A stretch of DNA of 11,892 nucleotides. Origin: JBBKXJ01 sp037969395 (lineage in GTDB: Bacteria; Pseudomonadota; Gammaproteobacteria; Pseudomonadales; JAUIET01). The position numbers and the translations under genes are program-made. Within the stretch, counting starts at the first letter, position 1, and each line of letters starts with the position of its first letter. The DNA is taken from NCBI GenBank assembly GCA_037969395.1, contig JBBKXJ010000132.1:1-11892 (forward strand), read 5' to 3'. Of this stretch, positions 1 to 6,232 are shown one piece after another. The notes beneath the pieces were generated by a model. That model saw nothing but the letters and a program-made list of their open reading frames with translations, was not told the origin of the DNA and ran no database searches.

Positions 1-34
1 ACTAAAAAAAGCGGGGTTGTCTTATGATGTGTAA

Positions 35-226
35 ATTTTAGTCTGCGCAAGTAACAGTCAACTATATTCTGGTAAGCTGACGGTCGATGTGTCAATGAAC
101 GAGAGGCCCTTCACCACTATCAGCAGACGGTCAGACCATAAGATGGTGACAGGCACCTGTCGACCCAAACCCGACCATGACGCTGCATGCAGGATCGCGT
201 CATACGATCCGTTTAGCGGCCGTTGA
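35..226 (+). pseudogene. Open coding-like remnant containing the left repeat (unrecognised)
   Basis: The plus-strand frame is open from just after a TAA at 32-34 to a TGA at 224-226, about 63 codons. It has no convincing start codon at its beginning; the first ATG is at 95. The stretch around NSQLYSGKLTVDVSM is related to a reading frame at the right end of the window, which is the only reason to regard it as coding. The two frames diverge after this stretch, which points to fragments or mosaic genes. I do not recognise a family. It could equally be non-coding repeat DNA that happens to be open. Confidence 0.25.
66..102 (+). repeat. Left copy of a 37-bp segment repeated inverted at the right end
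   Basis: This segment matches the minus strand of 11776-11812 at 32 of 37 aligned bases by my count, so the two copies face each other about 11.7 kb apart. The longest exact run begins ATTCTGGTAAGCTGACG. The matching continues at protein level beyond the exact bases: both copies read N-x-Q-L-[HY]-S-G-K-L-T-[IV]-D-V-x-M in the same frame, and several differences fall at third codon positions or give conservative changes. That suggests homologous coding fragments rather than transposon ends. Its function is unknown. Confidence 0.7.
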
Positions 227-245
227 TGAACGACCGGGTATCGTC

Positions 246-262
246 CCTGCTTCAATAGCAGG
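246..262 (-). terminator. Stem-loop just past the dehydrogenase stop codon
   Basis: CCTGCT (246-251) and AGCAGG (257-262) form a perfect 6-bp stem with a 5-base loop. It lies a few bases beyond the minus-strand dehydrogenase stop at 268. There is no U-tract after the stem in that direction, so it is at best a weak or Rho-assisted terminator, or a stabilising 3' hairpin. Confidence 0.35.
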
Positions 263-267
263 CACGG

Positions 268-1323
268 TCACGCCTCCGGCCCAACGGTGAGCACTATCTT
301 TCCGATGTGGTTCTTCGCCATGAATGCCGTTTTCGCGTCTGCGATTCGCTCAAGTGGGTAGGTTTCGGCCACCAACGGTGAAACCTCTCCGTGTTCGATA
401 TGTCTGATCAAGTTCGAAAAAACGTCTGGCTCGAGCACCGTGCAACCAAAAAGGCTCAAGTCCTTTAGATAAAGCGTCCGAACGTCCAACTCGACCAAAG
501 GACCTCCAATCGCTCCCGCGACACCGTAGCGCCCTCCGGGACGAAGAATGTCGAGGAGCTCCGGCCATTGTTGTCCGGCAACCAAGTCAATCACGACATC
601 AACGCTGTCGCGCCCAAGCGCCTCGTCAAGCCGGGAGCCTCTAAGAAGCGCGCGTTCAGCCCCGAGCTCCATAATGTCTGCTGATTTGTTGGCGCTGGTT
701 ACAGCGAGCACATGCGCCCCTCGCGCCTTGGCCAACTGAACCGCGGCGGAGCCCACCCCACCCGACGCTCCCGTGACAAGAACGACATCTCCAGGACCAA
801 CCATCGTTCTGGTCAGAAGATTTTCTGCGGTGGAATACGAGCATGGAAAGGATGCAAGCGCAGTATCACCAAGCCCGCTGTCAACCCTGTGCGCATGACG
901 GGCTGCAACCACAGCGTACTCAGCAAATCCTCCATCGCATTCCGAGCCGAAGTACCAAGGCCTCGCCAAATTTAGTCCGCCCGCCTCCCGAATACACGGC
1001 TCGACCAAGACCCGCTCACCTATTCGCTCAGAGCTGACATCGGTCCCAACCGCGACTATTCGCCCGCAGACATCGGCACCCTGAATTCGCGGAAAACGAA
1101 TCGACGCGCCCGACCAGCTTGCGTCTTCGCTAGCGGAGTCCTGCCTGGAATACCAGGCGGTTCGAGTGTTCACATCCGTGTTGTTGACCCCGGCCGCAGC
1201 TACCCGTATGAGCACGTCGCCGCGACCTGGCGTAGGCACAGGGATGTCGTGCCGCACCTCAAGCATATCGAGTCCGCCATGACCAACAAGCCACACACCG
1301 TGCATCTTCGTAGGGAGGTTCAA
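268..1323 (-). CDS. MDR-superfamily alcohol dehydrogenase / quinone-oxidoreductase-like enzyme
   Basis: This is a predicted cytosolic NAD(P)H-dependent oxidoreductase of the medium-chain dehydrogenase/reductase superfamily, 351 residues, a normal length for the family. Residues about 8-140 form the GroES-like catalytic half, including GADVCGRIVAVG at 82-93. Residues about 165-290 form the Rossmann half, with the nucleotide-binding turn VTGASGGVG at 183-191. I see no four-cysteine structural-zinc loop, which resembles the quinone oxidoreductase/zeta-crystallin-like and related branches. The exact substrate cannot be told. The TTG at 1323 is preferred as start because AGGAG lies about 9 bases upstream on the minus strand; the first ATG (residue 7, 1305) is too far from it. 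A 19-bp tandem duplication sits immediately before this site. The gene stands alone. Confidence 0.9.
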   Translation of the reverse strand: MNLPTKMHGVWLVGHGGLDMLEVRHDIPVPTPGRGDVLIRVAAAGVNNTDVNTRTAWYSRQDSASEDASWSGASIRFPRIQGADVCGRIVAVGTDVSSERIGERVLVEPCIREAGGLNLARPWYFGSECDGGFAEYAVVAARHAHRVDSGLGDTALASFPCSYSTAENLLTRTMVGPGDVVLVTGASGGVGSAAVQLAKARGAHVLAVTSANKSADIMELGAERALLRGSRLDEALGRDSVDVVIDLVAGQQWPELLDILRPGGRYGVAGAIGGPLVELDVRTLYLKDLSLFGCTVLEPDVFSNLIRHIEHGEVSPLVAETYPLERIADAKTAFMAKNHIGKIVLTVGPEA

Positions 1324-1335
1324 AACTTGTTTCTC

Positions 1336-1373
1336 CTTCGAGACTTAGACAAATCTTCGAGACTTAGACAAAT
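1336..1373 (-). repeat. Perfect 19-bp tandem duplication in the dehydrogenase leader
   Basis: CTTCGAGACTTAGACAAAT occurs twice back to back (1336-1354 and 1355-1373), directly upstream of the AGGAG ribosome binding site of the minus-strand dehydrogenase. It may be a recent slippage duplication, or two copies of a regulator half-site about two helical turns apart. No regulator for it is visible nearby. Confidence 0.85.
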
Positions 1374-1678
1374 TGAGCAACTATAAGCCAAAATCGGATA
1401 ACAGAGTAATCAGCAGTAAGGAAGCTACACCGTTCAAGGTCGGTTGGCGACGGTGATCGTCCGTTTACCCCGCTCCCCAACGAGTCTCGCATAGGGGCTT
1501 GACCGGCCGGAATTGGCCGGGTTCACCAGTTCCCTGCTTGCAGCAATCGGTGATTTGATCGGCGGCTTGCTCAAGAGTAAGCTGTCAATGGTAACCCAAG
1601 TCGGTGACATGGCGGTGGTGACCCGAAGCCGTCATCGCCAGTGGCTAGGAAGGGATTACAAAAGCCGGACGCAACGAA
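1374..1678. other. Intergenic region between divergent dehydrogenase and SnoaL-like genes
   Basis: These roughly 300 bases separate two divergently transcribed genes and should hold both promoters, but I could not pick convincing -35/-10 pairs. A TTG-started plus-strand frame from 1513 runs through the region and into the SnoaL-like gene in another frame. It has a short hydrophobic stretch (SSLLAAIGDLIGGLL) but no ribosome binding site and no recognisable family, so I do not call it a gene. Confidence 0.4.
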
Positions 1679-2065
1679 ATGAGCAACGACCTCGAGCAAA
1701 ACAAACTGAACGCACAGGCGTTCTACGACCTAATGTTCAACCGGTGCAAACCTCGCGAGGCAATCCAGCTGTACGCAGGTGATGAATACATCCAGCACAA
1801 CCCCGACGTCGCCGACGGGAAGGAAGCTTTTATTGAGTACTTTGAACGCATGCAGGATGGTTATCCAGGGAAGAAAACTACTTTCAAACGCGTCATCGGC
1901 GAAGGAAACTACGTCGTCCTACACTGCCACCAAGAGTGGCCCGGAGATCAAGACTACGCGGGAATAGACATTTTCAGGTTCGACGACCGCGGGAAGATTG
2001 TCGAGCATTGGGATGTGCTTCAGGTTATTCCGAAGTCCGCGAAGAACGACAACACGATGTTCTAG
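1679..2065 (+). CDS. SnoaL-like / NTF2-fold small protein
   Basis: This 128-residue single-domain protein has the pattern of the SnoaL-like polyketide-cyclase family (NTF2-like cone fold). There is an N-terminal helix (LEQNKLNAQAFYDLMF), then EYIQHNPDVADGKEAFIEYF at about 36-55. The C-terminal strands include GNYVVLHCHQEW and GIDIFRFDDRGKIVEHWDVLQ, with the family's typical I-D-I-[FW]-R-x-x-D-G/R-K-I-x-E-H-W-D ending. Family members include hydrolases, isomerases and binding proteins, so no reaction is assigned. It has no signal peptide and is probably cytosolic. The ATG at 1679 gives the normal family length; upstream there is only a weak purine-rich site. A stem-loop follows the stop codon directly. 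Confidence 0.85.
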   Translation: MSNDLEQNKLNAQAFYDLMFNRCKPREAIQLYAGDEYIQHNPDVADGKEAFIEYFERMQDGYPGKKTTFKRVIGEGNYVVLHCHQEWPGDQDYAGIDIFRFDDRGKIVEHWDVLQVIPKSAKNDNTMF

Positions 2066-2101
2066 TTGAACGACCGGTATTGAGCAGCTACGGCCGTTCA
2101 A
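2066..2101 (+). terminator. Stem-loop immediately after the SnoaL-like gene
   Basis: TTGAACGACCG (2066-2076) pairs with CGGCCGTTCAA (2091-2101) over ten base pairs with one internal mismatch, starting at the base after the TAG stop. No T-run follows, so Rho-independent termination is not proven. It may instead protect the transcript end. The GAACGACCGG core also appears at 229-238 near the dehydrogenase end. Confidence 0.5.
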
Positions 2102-2498
2102 TCTATCAACATTCAGGGTCCGCGATCAGCAGCAACCGGCCACAACCGGTCAGTCGAAAAATTTGGCCCATGATTCGATTGACCAAACTCGATAGACAAC
2201 AACCGTCTATAAGCGGACTTTCGGTGGTTTCGCAAGCTTGCTGTTACAAGTCAAAATCGATGACGGTTCGGCCCTTATCCCTATGCGTTACTAACGACCG
2301 CACAGCATTGGCTGACGTTCAGAACGACAGGCGCCATAGAACTTTTTTGGAGCGACGATATTGGGTGGCAGGCGGCCAAAATTCACGCAACCAACGCACC
2401 CCAGAAAATCAAACTTCATTTCCACTTCAGCCACAAGACAATTCAAAGGATTCATCAAATGATGAGTAAATACTTTGCCCTTATTCCACAACTTCGAG
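2102..2498. other. Gene-poor stretch of about 400 bases
   Basis: This lies between convergent genes, the SnoaL-like gene on plus and the sigma factor on minus. I see no supported gene. It has a 10-bp palindrome GCAAGCTTGC at about 2232-2241 and scattered short repeats of CCGGT/ACCGG. Open frames on both strands lack ribosome binding sites and resemble no family. The stretch could be decayed coding DNA or an undetected small RNA. Confidence 0.4.
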
Positions 2499-3113
2499 CT
2501 AACTGAAGCTCTCGCGTTTCAATAGTAGTACCTTGAACCTTTCACGTGCGCGGAGTAATACCCGGTTAAAATGCTTTTCCTTTAAATCCAGCATCACACA
2601 AATTGAGTGTTTTTCTTCCTCGCCTAAATAAAATCGTTGTAATAGTTCGCGATCGCGTTGCGAGCGTAATTCGTCTAACAATGTGCGCACCATTTCGGCT
2701 TGTTCATCTCGCATGGCAGCATCGTATTGCTTTAGACCATCGTGCTTGAAACTGTCAATCGCAGCGTAATCCGGCTCGGTTTTGCGCCGTGCTTGCTTTC
2801 GAAAATGTGCGATAACAAGATTTTTAGCGGTGGCATGAATAAAGCCGGCCAGGTGGGAGGGGTTTTCTAACCCAGTGGCGCGTAAACGTTCTAACACGAT
2901 ACAGAACGTTTCTTGATGCAGATCGTCTGCTAAATCACCGTCATTGGTTTTGCGTCGTAAAAAACTGAACAGGCCGCCGCTGTAGCGGGCAACGAGTGCT
3001 ACTTCCGATGCCTTTTCTCCTCTCTGTACTCGTGTCGCCAAAGCAGCGGCGATCTCTGGTTCATGCGCAGTTGGCGGATCATTTCGTACTCTTGCCAGAT
3101 AATCGATTTGCAT
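2499..3113 (-). CDS. Sigma-70 family (ECF-type) RNA polymerase sigma factor
   Basis: This 204-residue protein directs RNA polymerase to alternative promoters. Region 2 spans about 40-112, with the core-binding stretch DLADDLHQETFCIVLERLR and the helix HLAGFIHATAKNLVIAHFRKQARRK. Region 4 spans about 141-197, with a helix-turn-helix HSICVMLDLKEKHFNRVLLR that would read the -35 element. Regions 1 and 3 are absent, as in ECF factors. The start is ATG at 3113: AGGAGGT lies 6 bases upstream, whereas the longer start at 3131 sits before that site. No anti-sigma gene is visible on either side. It lies 88 bases after the MarR-GNAT gene on the same strand, so the two could be co-transcribed. Its targets cannot be read from the sequence. 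Confidence 0.88.
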   Translation of the reverse strand: MQIDYLARVRNDPPTAHEPEIAAALATRVQRGEKASEVALVARYSGGLFSFLRRKTNDGDLADDLHQETFCIVLERLRATGLENPSHLAGFIHATAKNLVIAHFRKQARRKTEPDYAAIDSFKHDGLKQYDAAMRDEQAEMVRTLLDELRSQRDRELLQRFYLGEEEKHSICVMLDLKEKHFNRVLLRARERFKVLLLKRESFS

Positions 3114-3119
3114 TTGTAG

Positions 3120-3126
3120 ACCTCCT
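3120..3126 (-). promoter_or_regulatory. Strong Shine-Dalgarno that fixes the sigma factor start
   Basis: AGGAGGT on the minus strand lies 6 bases before ATG at 3113. A second in-frame ATG 18 bases further upstream (3131) would place this motif inside the coding region, so the shorter start is chosen. Confidence 0.8.
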
Positions 3127-3201
3127 GTCATTGTTCAATCGACGCTAGAGCGAGTTCAGTTACAATCACCCGTAAATTGGCATTTGCGCCATCTCAACAC
3201 C

Positions 3202-4152
3202 TCACGCGGACGTGCTAGAAGATGTTGGGATAGGCTCTAGCCATAGCCAAGAATCCGTGAATTCGTGGCCGGTCTGACCCACCGGTGCGTCGAGGTACCG
3301 AAAGCCAAACCCCTCGTACAGGCGATTCGCTTTGTGCATGGCGGCCATCGTTTCGGCATAGCAGGCGCGATAACCGATTTCCTTTGCCGCGGCTAAGCAT
3401 TGCGCAAGAACCTCTCTGCCAAGGCCTAGGCCACGGGCTTCTGGTAGGAAATACATTCTGCGAAGCTCACAAACATCCGTATCGCCGCCGGGAAGTGGAC
3501 CAATACCGCCGCCGCCTACGACACGAATGCCATTAACGACGACGAAATAGGCCAGTCCCGTGCCGCGATGGAGACCAAACATATCCTCCTCCTCGGGTTC
3601 AAGCACGGGCGCTTCACCGCCGATTACTGAACCGTGTTCCACACGGACGTCACGAATGACGTCGACCAGAGCTGCGTTATCGGACTTCTTGATCGGACGC
3701 ACCGTATAGGCTTGAGCTTTACGAGACCGTTCAAGGCAGCGCGCGTAGAGCTTAATCGCTGACAAGATGGCGTCACGCTCCGTGGGCGCGAGATGCTCGA
3801 GCGATTTCTCAACACGCATATTTGCATCCGAATGGATCTTGACGGCCACCTGCCTGCCCTTCGGGGTCAGCGCAAACAACTTGGCGCGCGAGTCCAGCTT
3901 GTCTTTTCGTTCGGTGACAAGGCGCTGACGTTTCAATGTGCTGAGTGCGCGACTGGTTGTAGATTTGTCCAAAACCAATCGGTCGGCCAGCTCGCCGAGT
4001 CGGAGTCGTATGTGCAGATCAAGTTCGACGAGAGCGTGGCTCTCGGTCACAGTGTATCCCGATGTCGGGTGGCGCGCGCCGACAACACCTAACTCGCGCA
4101 CGAGGGAGCGAGAAGCTTGACGAATTTCGGCCAGAAATCTCGAGTTTAACAT
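3202..4152 (-). CDS. MarR-family regulator fused to GNAT N-acetyltransferase
   Basis: This 316-residue fusion is a known architecture. Residues about 1-148 form a MarR winged helix: the region LGELADRLVLDKSTTSRALSTLKRQ at 52-76 contains the recognition helix, followed by a wing with the conserved D-x-R (about 84-89). Residues about 149-316 form a GNAT acetyltransferase, with strand YTVRPIKKSD at its start, acetyl-CoA loop R-G-L-G-L-G at 240-245, and the late GNAT motif ANRLYEGFGFRY. It probably represses its own promoter and acetylates a small molecule or protein; the ligand is unknown. The ATG at 4152 gives the family's usual N-terminus but has no Shine-Dalgarno. The predicted -10 box lies only 8 bases before it, which suggests a leaderless transcript. 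Confidence 0.9.
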   Translation of the reverse strand: MLNSRFLAEIRQASRSLVRELGVVGARHPTSGYTVTESHALVELDLHIRLRLGELADRLVLDKSTTSRALSTLKRQRLVTERKDKLDSRAKLFALTPKGRQVAVKIHSDANMRVEKSLEHLAPTERDAILSAIKLYARCLERSRKAQAYTVRPIKKSDNAALVDVIRDVRVEHGSVIGGEAPVLEPEEEDMFGLHRGTGLAYFVVVNGIRVVGGGGIGPLPGGDTDVCELRRMYFLPEARGLGLGREVLAQCLAAAKEIGYRACYAETMAAMHKANRLYEGFGFRYLDAPVGQTGHEFTDSWLWLEPIPTSSSTSA

Positions 4153-4160
4153 ATTAAAGA

Positions 4161-4194
4161 AATATACAACTATATCGTTGTGTTTGCAACTATA
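4161..4194 (-). promoter_or_regulatory. Promoter and candidate MarR operator of the MarR-GNAT gene
   Basis: On the minus strand, TTGCAA (4184-4189) and TATATT (4161-4166) sit 17 bases apart, a good sigma-70 promoter. The near-palindrome ACAACTATATCGTTGT at 4166-4181 lies in the spacer. CAACTATA also occurs twice with a 20-base period (4167-4174 and 4187-4194), i.e. on the same DNA face. Overlap of a MarR promoter with its own operator is typical of autorepression. Confidence 0.6.
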
Positions 4195-4499
4195 AATAGG
4201 ATGAACATCAATTGGATTGTAAAACCTCTAGCAGAAGTGTCCGAATTGCATTGGTCGCGACAGTTTGCAAAGTAGGTGATTATCGTAATCACCAATTTGG
4301 ACAAATGAACACTCACAATTCTTACAGAGGATGTAAACATGCATTATCGTTATCTTGAGTTAAGCGTTTGCCATATCGACCCATATTCAGAAAATTGTGT
4401 GCGTGCGTGGGAGTCTCATCGCATTACGTGGTATGCGAGCGCCCTGTTCTACAAATAGATTCGTCTTGGTTTAGTCATGAGTATAATGAGATCATTGCA
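4195..4499. other. Intergenic region upstream of the serine protease
   Basis: About 300 bases without a supported gene, holding the 19-bp palindrome and the protease promoter. A plus-strand frame open from TTG 4370-side (4368) continues into the protease but lacks a ribosome binding site. A TATAAT at 4482-4487 is close to the chosen start at 4500 and has no clear -35 partner, so its role is uncertain. Confidence 0.4.
4275..4293. promoter_or_regulatory. Perfect 8-bp palindrome, candidate operator
   Basis: GGTGATTATCGTAATCACC has perfect 8-bp arms around a 3-base centre. It lies between the divergent MarR-GNAT and serine protease genes, about 120 bases from the former and 207 from the latter. 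It is A+T-rich in the centre and has no flanking T-run, so it looks like a dimeric regulator site rather than a terminator. It differs from the CAACTATA repeats, so a different protein may bind it. Confidence 0.5.
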
Positions 4500-6074
4500 A
4501 TGTCAATAATACAGAAGCTGTTTTTAGCAACGTTTGTACTTTTCGGCCCAATATTTTCATCGTCTGTCTTTGGGGAAGAATATGGAAGCATTACCCCATA
4601 CCTTCTGGCAGGAACTGATGATATTGGTTCGCCCACAACCAACGCTGTCGTTTCACTTGGCGGTTGTACGGGTACATTAATAACCAGTCAAATCGTTCTT
4701 ACGGCAGGTCATTGTTTCGATGGCACCAGATATAGAGAGCGCCCGGAGGGGCATGTGGATTATCCACATGATGATGGAGGTGGATGTAACGATTGGCAAG
4801 ACCCAACCAGATGGTACAACTTTGCCTCCGGACGCACCGTAAGAGTCAAAGTAGGCGTCGACCAAACCCAACCGGATCAAACTTTCATGGCAGATCAGTA
4901 CAGCCTACCGGGCTGTGTGGATATATTGATGGTTAAGCTTACCCGACCCGTTCCAAGATCGGTTGCAGTGCCGGTAGAGGTTGCGACGCGCAATAGTTTC
5001 CTTGAGTCAATTCGTGGTTCTGACCTGCGTATGGTGGGCTTCGGTACGACCGGTCTGGATGACCTCATTAAGTTAAGCTTTGCCCAACTCGATGGCTGGA
5101 GCAGAACAGCGGATGACAGCACGCCACCTTGGTCAGTATACGCACATGCACATGGCACAAAGGGCCTTGCAATCGTGGGGGACAACCTATTTGGTGCAGG
5201 TTCTAGACACTTGTGGATGAGGCCACTGTCAGGGGGAAATATGAAATGGCGAAAAATTGGAGAAGCACCAAATATCGTCAGTATGACATCGGCGAATGGC
5301 TCACTGTTCGCCGCAACGTCGGATAACAGGTTGCTGGTGAGATCGCCATCGCCAGTGAGTGACGATTGGCGCGATATAGGACATGCAAATTATGTGACCG
5401 GGTTGACGTCCATAGGCAATAGACTATTCGCATCTAACACCAGCAACCAGCTGTGGGTACGAGATGCGACATTGAGAGAGGTCGACTGGCGCTATATTGG
5501 ACATGCGAACGACGTTGCAGATTTGGCGTCTTCAAATTCAGTGTTATATGGAATTACCAACAGGGGGCATTTATGGTCTCGCAGCGCTGCCCTTAGCAAT
5601 GTTAATTGGCAATACGTCGGCGATATTTACAGAAGTACCTGGGACCACGATAGAAATGGCAGTACTCCACAGGTAGATCGAATAGACGCCCCAGGGAATA
5701 TGGTTGCATCTGCTGATGATATTTACGTTTCAATAAAAACCCGAAATGGTACGACTGCCGACGGTCAGTATCCCAGCAATTCATGGTCAATTCGTCAAGT
5801 AGGTGATGCTGAATTTGGCGAGTACCCCCATAGAAATGGAAAACACTTCACTGCAATTGGCGCTGGATCCGTGCGCGGTCGCCCCGGTGATTCTGGTGGA
5901 CCTGTTTTTTGGCTGCGGCCTGGGCAACCTGATGTGTTGATTGGAGTAAACCGTCAAATCGACTCGGTTGGAGCGAGATACGTCGCAACGTTTTACAACA
6001 GGACCAGCAGTGGCGCTGATACTATGAATACGGGTCTGTGGATTGAAGCAATGGCAAATCCAACTAGGCCATGA
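4500..6074 (+). CDS. Exported chymotrypsin-fold serine protease with inserted tectonin-like repeats
   Basis: A 524-residue secreted endopeptidase (family S1-like). Residues 1-25 are a signal peptide (basic start, hydrophobic LFLATFVLFGPIF, then SSVFG before EE). The catalytic triad is His71 in LTAGHC, Asp141 in VDILMVKL and Ser465 in GDSGGP; Cys56-Cys72 match the usual pair around the histidine. Asp and Ser are 324 residues apart, far more than the roughly 93 of trypsin, because residues about 211-375 hold a tectonin-like repeat block. By ungapped count the S1-pocket residue (chymotrypsin 189) is Arg459, not Asp, so trypsin specificity is not supported. The start is ATG 4500, which begins the signal peptide; a longer TTG start at 4368 would bury it. 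A weak GAG precedes it. A strong hairpin follows the stop, and a metalloprotease gene lies 158 bases downstream on the same strand. Confidence 0.88.
   Translation: MSIIQKLFLATFVLFGPIFSSSVFGEEYGSITPYLLAGTDDIGSPTTNAVVSLGGCTGTLITSQIVLTAGHCFDGTRYRERPEGHVDYPHDDGGGCNDWQDPTRWYNFASGRTVRVKVGVDQTQPDQTFMADQYSLPGCVDILMVKLTRPVPRSVAVPVEVATRNSFLESIRGSDLRMVGFGTTGLDDLIKLSFAQLDGWSRTADDSTPPWSVYAHAHGTKGLAIVGDNLFGAGSRHLWMRPLSGGNMKWRKIGEAPNIVSMTSANGSLFAATSDNRLLVRSPSPVSDDWRDIGHANYVTGLTSIGNRLFASNTSNQLWVRDATLREVDWRYIGHANDVADLASSNSVLYGITNRGHLWSRSAALSNVNWQYVGDIYRSTWDHDRNGSTPQVDRIDAPGNMVASADDIYVSIKTRNGTTADGQYPSNSWSIRQVGDAEFGEYPHRNGKHFTAIGAGSVRGRPGDSGGPVFWLRPGQPDVLIGVNRQIDSVGARYVATFYNRTSSGADTMNTGLWIEAMANPTRP
5130..5624 (+). 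repeat. Tectonin-like 40-residue repeats inside the serine protease
   Basis: Tryptophans at residues 211, 250, 290, 330 and 370 recur every 39-40 residues (120 bp). Each opens a unit like W-R-x-I-G-H-A-x-x-V-x-x-L-x-x-x-x-x-x-L-F, followed by N-x-L-W-V-R. This matches tectonin/tachylectin-2-type beta-propeller blades, which in known cases bind glycans or lipopolysaccharide. About five units are seen, the first and last diverged. The DNA itself is not identical between units, so the repeats are old. Confidence 0.75.
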
Positions 6075-6085
6075 CGGCCAGACGG

Positions 6086-6106
6086 TGCACTGCCGCATGC
6101 AGTGCA
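6086..6106 (+). terminator. Perfect 8-bp hairpin after the serine protease gene
   Basis: TGCACTGC (6086-6093) and GCAGTGCA (6099-6106) form a perfect stem with a 5-base loop, 12 bases after the stop codon. No T-run follows. It may be a partial terminator or a processing/stability hairpin between the two protease genes. Confidence 0.5.
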
Positions 6107-6120
6107 TCTATATGTTGTCG

Positions 6121-6137
6121 AATATCGTCATGATATT
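6121..6137. promoter_or_regulatory. Palindrome between the two protease genes
   Basis: AATATCGTCATGATATT has 6-bp arms around a 5-base centre. It lies about 95 bases before the metalloprotease start, a plausible operator position, but no promoter could be fixed beside it. Confidence 0.3.
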
Positions 6138-6214
6138 TCCAATTCCGTTTGTGACAAAGCCAAAGCGCGATTAGGGAACATACAGACAATCTAAATACCG
6201 TAAAAAAGCTATTC

Positions 6215-6222
6215 AAGGGAGG
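6215..6222 (+). promoter_or_regulatory. Shine-Dalgarno of the metalloprotease gene
   Basis: AAGGGAGG lies 10 bases before ATG 6233 and supports that start, including the absence of any upstream extension that could supply a signal peptide. Confidence 0.75.
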
Positions 6223-6232
6223 AAAAGTTACC

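Noticed and set aside
1513..1782. 89-codon plus-strand frame overlapping the SnoaL-like gene
   Set aside because: TTG start without a ribosome site; its second half is the SnoaL-like gene in the wrong frame.
2291..2491. 66-codon minus-strand frame just after the sigma factor, as a possible anti-sigma factor
   Set aside because: It starts with TTG, has no ribosome binding site and no membrane or zinc-binding anti-sigma pattern.
4368..4499. N-terminal 44-residue extension of the serine protease
   Set aside because: It would bury a clear signal peptide that begins at ATG 4500, and its TTG start has no ribosome binding site.
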